From Candidatus Solibacter sp. (GTDB taxonomy: Bacteria; Acidobacteriota; Terriglobia; Bryobacterales; Bryobacteraceae), in contig JANYAH010000053.1 of the NCBI GenBank assembly GCA_025361425.1, forward strand, positions 54,902-118,901: 64,000 nucleotides of DNA, given 5' to 3'. Under the pieces are notes generated by a model, which did no database searches, had not been told where the DNA came from, and worked only from the letters and a program-made list of their open reading frames with translations. Shown here in pieces: positions 61,707 through 64,000 of this stretch (position 1 is the stretch's first letter; every line of letters starts with the position of its first letter). The position numbers and the translations under genes are program-made.

Positions 61707-63875
61707 ATGCGGATTCCTTCTTCGATGTTCGCGATTGGTCGATACGCGTTGGCGCTGGCAGTAGTCACGGGTTCCGTGGTTCTCATGAGCGCGCCAAAAA
61801 AGACTGCATTCACGCCTCACGACAAGGCCTACTACGCCTCTGAAGCGACCGTGAATTTTGTTCGTCCCGGTCTGACGATGAAAATCGTCTCGGCCAATAT
61901 CGCACAAGACGGCACGATCAGTGTCGATTACAAACTTACTGACCCCAAAGGACTGCCCCTGGATAGGGACGGTATCACCACGCCGGGCGCCGTCTCGGTT
62001 AGTTTCCTCTGTGCCTACATCCCGAAAGGGCAGCCGCAGTTTTTCTCCTATGCCACGCGTACGCAAACCAGCCCCATCACCAAAGCAACGGCGATTCAGG
62101 CAGGCGCGGATTCCGGCGGAATCACCAAACAGGTGGCCGACGGCGAATACATCTACACATTCAGCACCAAGGCCGCGGGGCCCAACAGCGCGGCATGGGA
62201 TCCCAGCCTGACGCATCGCGTCGGCATCTACGGATCGCGCAACCTGACCGAGTTCGATCTGGGCACGAATTACGATGACGATACGCTGACCTGGATTCCG
62301 GCTGGCGGCGCCGTGCCCACCAACACCCGCGACGTGATCCGCACGCCGACTTGCAACAAGTGCCACGATCAACTGGCCTTCCATGGCGGCTCGCGCCGCA
62401 GCATGGAACTCTGCATCATGTGCCACACCCCGCAGACCACCGACCCAGACACCGGGAACACGGTGGATATGAAGGTGATGGTACACAAGATCCATATGGG
62501 CAGCCAACTTCCCAGCGTGAAGGCGGGAACGCCGTATCAGATCATCGGTTTCCAGCAGAGCGTCTCCGATTGGTCGACGGTGAATCTGCCCTCCGACCCG
62601 CGGCGCTGCGAATTCTGCCATGAGCCCACCCAGAAGACGGGTGCGGCGCAGGCCGATGCCTGGCTCACGAACCCGAGCCGCGCGGCTTGCGGATCCTGCC
62701 ACGACAACGTGAACTTCGCCTCCGGCAAAAACCACGTCGATCTGCCGCAGGTTTCCGATAACCAGTGCACCCAGTGCCACATTCCGCAGGGCGAACTGGA
62801 GTTCGACGCTTCCATCAAGGGCGCGCACGTGGTGGACACCGAATCGGCCACCCGGCCCGGCCTCGTCCTCGACATCCTTAAGGTGGAGAACGGGGTTGCG
62901 GGCAAGGCCCCAACCGTCACCTTTACGGTGAAAGACTTCGCGGCCAACGCCCTCACCATGGCGCAGATGACCGGCGGACAGAACCGCATCGGCGTGGTGC
63001 TGGCCGGTCCCACCGCGGACTACGGTTACACCAACTTCGGTGCCGGCGTAACCTCTCAGGGTTACGTGTCGGAGAACCCGGTCCCCACGGCCAAGTGCTC
63101 GGCCGACGGCACCTGCACCTACACCTTCACCCACCTGATTCCGGCGGCGGCCACCGGCACATACGCGATCGGCATCGAAGGCCGTCGTGCCATCACCTTG
63201 CTACAAGGTACCGCCAAGGAACTCGCCAGCGAATACGGCGCCAAAAACAAGGTCTCCTACTTCTCGGTGGACGGCTCTAAAGTGACGCCGCGCCGCCAAG
63301 TGGTTGACATTGCCAAATGCAACGGCTGCCACAGCGCCCTCTCGCTCCACGGCGAGAACCGCAACCAGATCGAACAGTGCGTGCTTTGCCACAACCCGAG
63401 CGAGAACGATGGCGTTCGCCGCGCGGTAGCCACCGTGCCTGCCGACAAGGCCCAGCCCAACCAGTCCGTCAACTTCGCCCTGATGATTCACAAGATCCAC
63501 ACCGGCGAGGGTGTGGCGGCAGCCGGCCAGAACTACACCATTGTCGGATTCGGCGGCAGCCATAACGATTTCAGCGACGTGCGTTATCCCGTGATGACGC
63601 CCACCGGCGGAGTCGCCGACACGGCCAAATGCTACATGTGCCACGTCAACAACTCGGAAGCTAACTTCCCCGTTGGCCTGAACGCCGTGACAGATCCGCA
63701 GGGCCGGATCAGCCCCGTCGCTGCCACCACATCGGCATGCACGGCGTGTCACCTGTCGCTGTCTGCGTTGTCCCACGCGGTAATCCAGACCGATCCGAAG
63801 TTCGGGGAGAGCTGCGATGTCTGCCACGGGATCGGCGCCGATTTCGACGTTCTCAAGAAACACGCTGGTAAATAA
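61707..63875 (+). CDS. OmcA/MtrC-family decaheme c-type cytochrome
   Basis: 722 residues from ATG 61707 behind GGAG (a TTG four codons upstream is the alternative). Exported by a signal peptide (ALALAVVTGSVVLMS), with no lipobox cysteine. Ten CxxCH haem sites are present in two pentaheme groups: CNKCH, CIMCH, CEFCH, CGSCH, CTQCH and CNGCH, CVLCH, CYMCH, CTACH, CDVCH. Beta-barrel-like domains lie before and between them, the domain order of MtrC. Such proteins pass electrons from the cell surface to extracellular acceptors such as Fe(III)/Mn(IV) oxides. No mtrA/mtrB-type gene is visible in the window. Confidence 0.95.
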   Translation: MRIPSSMFAIGRYALALAVVTGSVVLMSAPKKTAFTPHDKAYYASEATVNFVRPGLTMKIVSANIAQDGTISVDYKLTDPKGLPLDRDGITTPGAVSVSFLCAYIPKGQPQFFSYATRTQTSPITKATAIQAGADSGGITKQVADGEYIYTFSTKAAGPNSAAWDPSLTHRVGIYGSRNLTEFDLGTNYDDDTLTWIPAGGAVPTNTRDVIRTPTCNKCHDQLAFHGGSRRSMELCIMCHTPQTTDPDTGNTVDMKVMVHKIHMGSQLPSVKAGTPYQIIGFQQSVSDWSTVNLPSDPRRCEFCHEPTQKTGAAQADAWLTNPSRAACGSCHDNVNFASGKNHVDLPQVSDNQCTQCHIPQGELEFDASIKGAHVVDTESATRPGLVLDILKVENGVAGKAPTVTFTVKDFAANALTMAQMTGGQNRIGVVLAGPTADYGYTNFGAGVTSQGYVSENPVPTAKCSADGTCTYTFTHLIPAAATGTYAIGIEGRRAITLLQGTAKELASEYGAKNKVSYFSVDGSKVTPRRQVVDIAKCNGCHSALSLHGENRNQIEQCVLCHNPSENDGVRRAVATVPADKAQPNQSVNFALMIHKIHTGEGVAAAGQNYTIVGFGGSHNDFSDVRYPVMTPTGGVADTAKCYMCHVNNSEANFPVGLNAVTDPQGRISPVAATTSACTACHLSLSALSHAVIQTDPKFGESCDVCHGIGADFDVLKKHAGK

Positions 63876-63896
63876 GCAAATAAAGGACAGAACGCC

Positions 63897-64000
63897 ATGT
63901 TCGGGCTGCCCGTACTCTCAACCCGCTCCAAGTCTCCCCGCGCGCGCCCCTCAAAGGCGCGCGCGGTGGGGTTTGTGGGCGCGGCCATGCTGTTAGCTGC
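63897..64000 (+). CDS. Start of an exported protein (cut by window edge)
   Basis: Begins MFGLPVLSTRSKSPRARPSK, then a hydrophobic stretch VGFVGAAMLLAA that looks like the core of a signal peptide. An AAGGA ribosome site lies about nine bases upstream of the ATG. It starts 21 bases after the decaheme cytochrome stop on the same strand, so it is probably part of the same electron-transfer operon; the identity cannot be told from 34 residues. Confidence 0.7.
   Translation, partial: MFGLPVLSTRSKSPRARPSKARAVGFVGAAMLLA

Overview
The window looks like a chromosome segment of a GC-rich acidobacterium close to Candidatus Solibacter/Bryobacter (order Bryobacterales). The main grounds are an NHL-repeat protein ending in the Solibacter-type C-terminal domain (TIGR03437), an Oar-like TonB-dependent receptor with an N-terminal carboxypeptidase-regulatory domain, an outer-membrane-type decaheme cytochrome of the OmcA/MtrC family, a PEP-CTERM protein, and several small families I associate with Acidobacteria. 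This assignment rests on family recognition only; no 16S gene is present.

Layout. 1-6.5 kb (minus): a cut-off ABC transporter ATPase, an ECF sigma factor coupled to a very large FecR-type membrane protein, and a two-subunit 2-oxoacid:ferredoxin oxidoreductase (korAB). 6.8-15 kb: YmdB-type phosphoesterase, a membrane diguanylate cyclase, the large NHL protein (minus), mqnA (futalosine menaquinone route), secG, tRNA-Leu(GAG), a fasciclin protein and a thioredoxin-fold protein. 15-24.1 kb: the most striking region. A CarH-type MerR/B12 photoreceptor regulator heads a five-gene operon in which every junction is overlapping or nearly so (DUF1475, DUF2062, DUF1295, cyclopropane-fatty-acid-synthase-like methyltransferase). 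Divergently, an FAD amine oxidase, DUF1365, a second Cfa-like methyltransferase and an SRPBCC protein form a second operon. An ECF sigma factor and an XRE-cupin regulator lie beside it. I read this as a light/singlet-oxygen responsive membrane-lipid modification system.

24.4-36.4 kb (plus): an unknown multicopy-type protein behind a hairpin, then a housekeeping cluster (phoH, ybeY, CorC-like, era, BON protein, SMP-30, NUDIX, mutS2) and rpsO-pnp with an intergenic hairpin and a strong terminator. 36.5-40 kb: the TonB receptor. 40-46.7 kb: a broken reading frame and a palindrome, then a lysine riboswitch heading the diaminopimelate/lysine operon dapE-asd-lysC-dapB-dapA-dapD, followed by a single-domain response regulator.

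47-64 kb: two small exported proteins, cstA with a YbdD-like partner, a GT1 glycosyltransferase, a PEP-CTERM protein, an autoinducer-synthase-like acyltransferase next to a VAO-type flavoprotein, a TPR-like exported protein, ssb, small proteins, a NarL-type two-component pair, and the decaheme cytochrome with a structured leader. The last gene is cut by the window edge.
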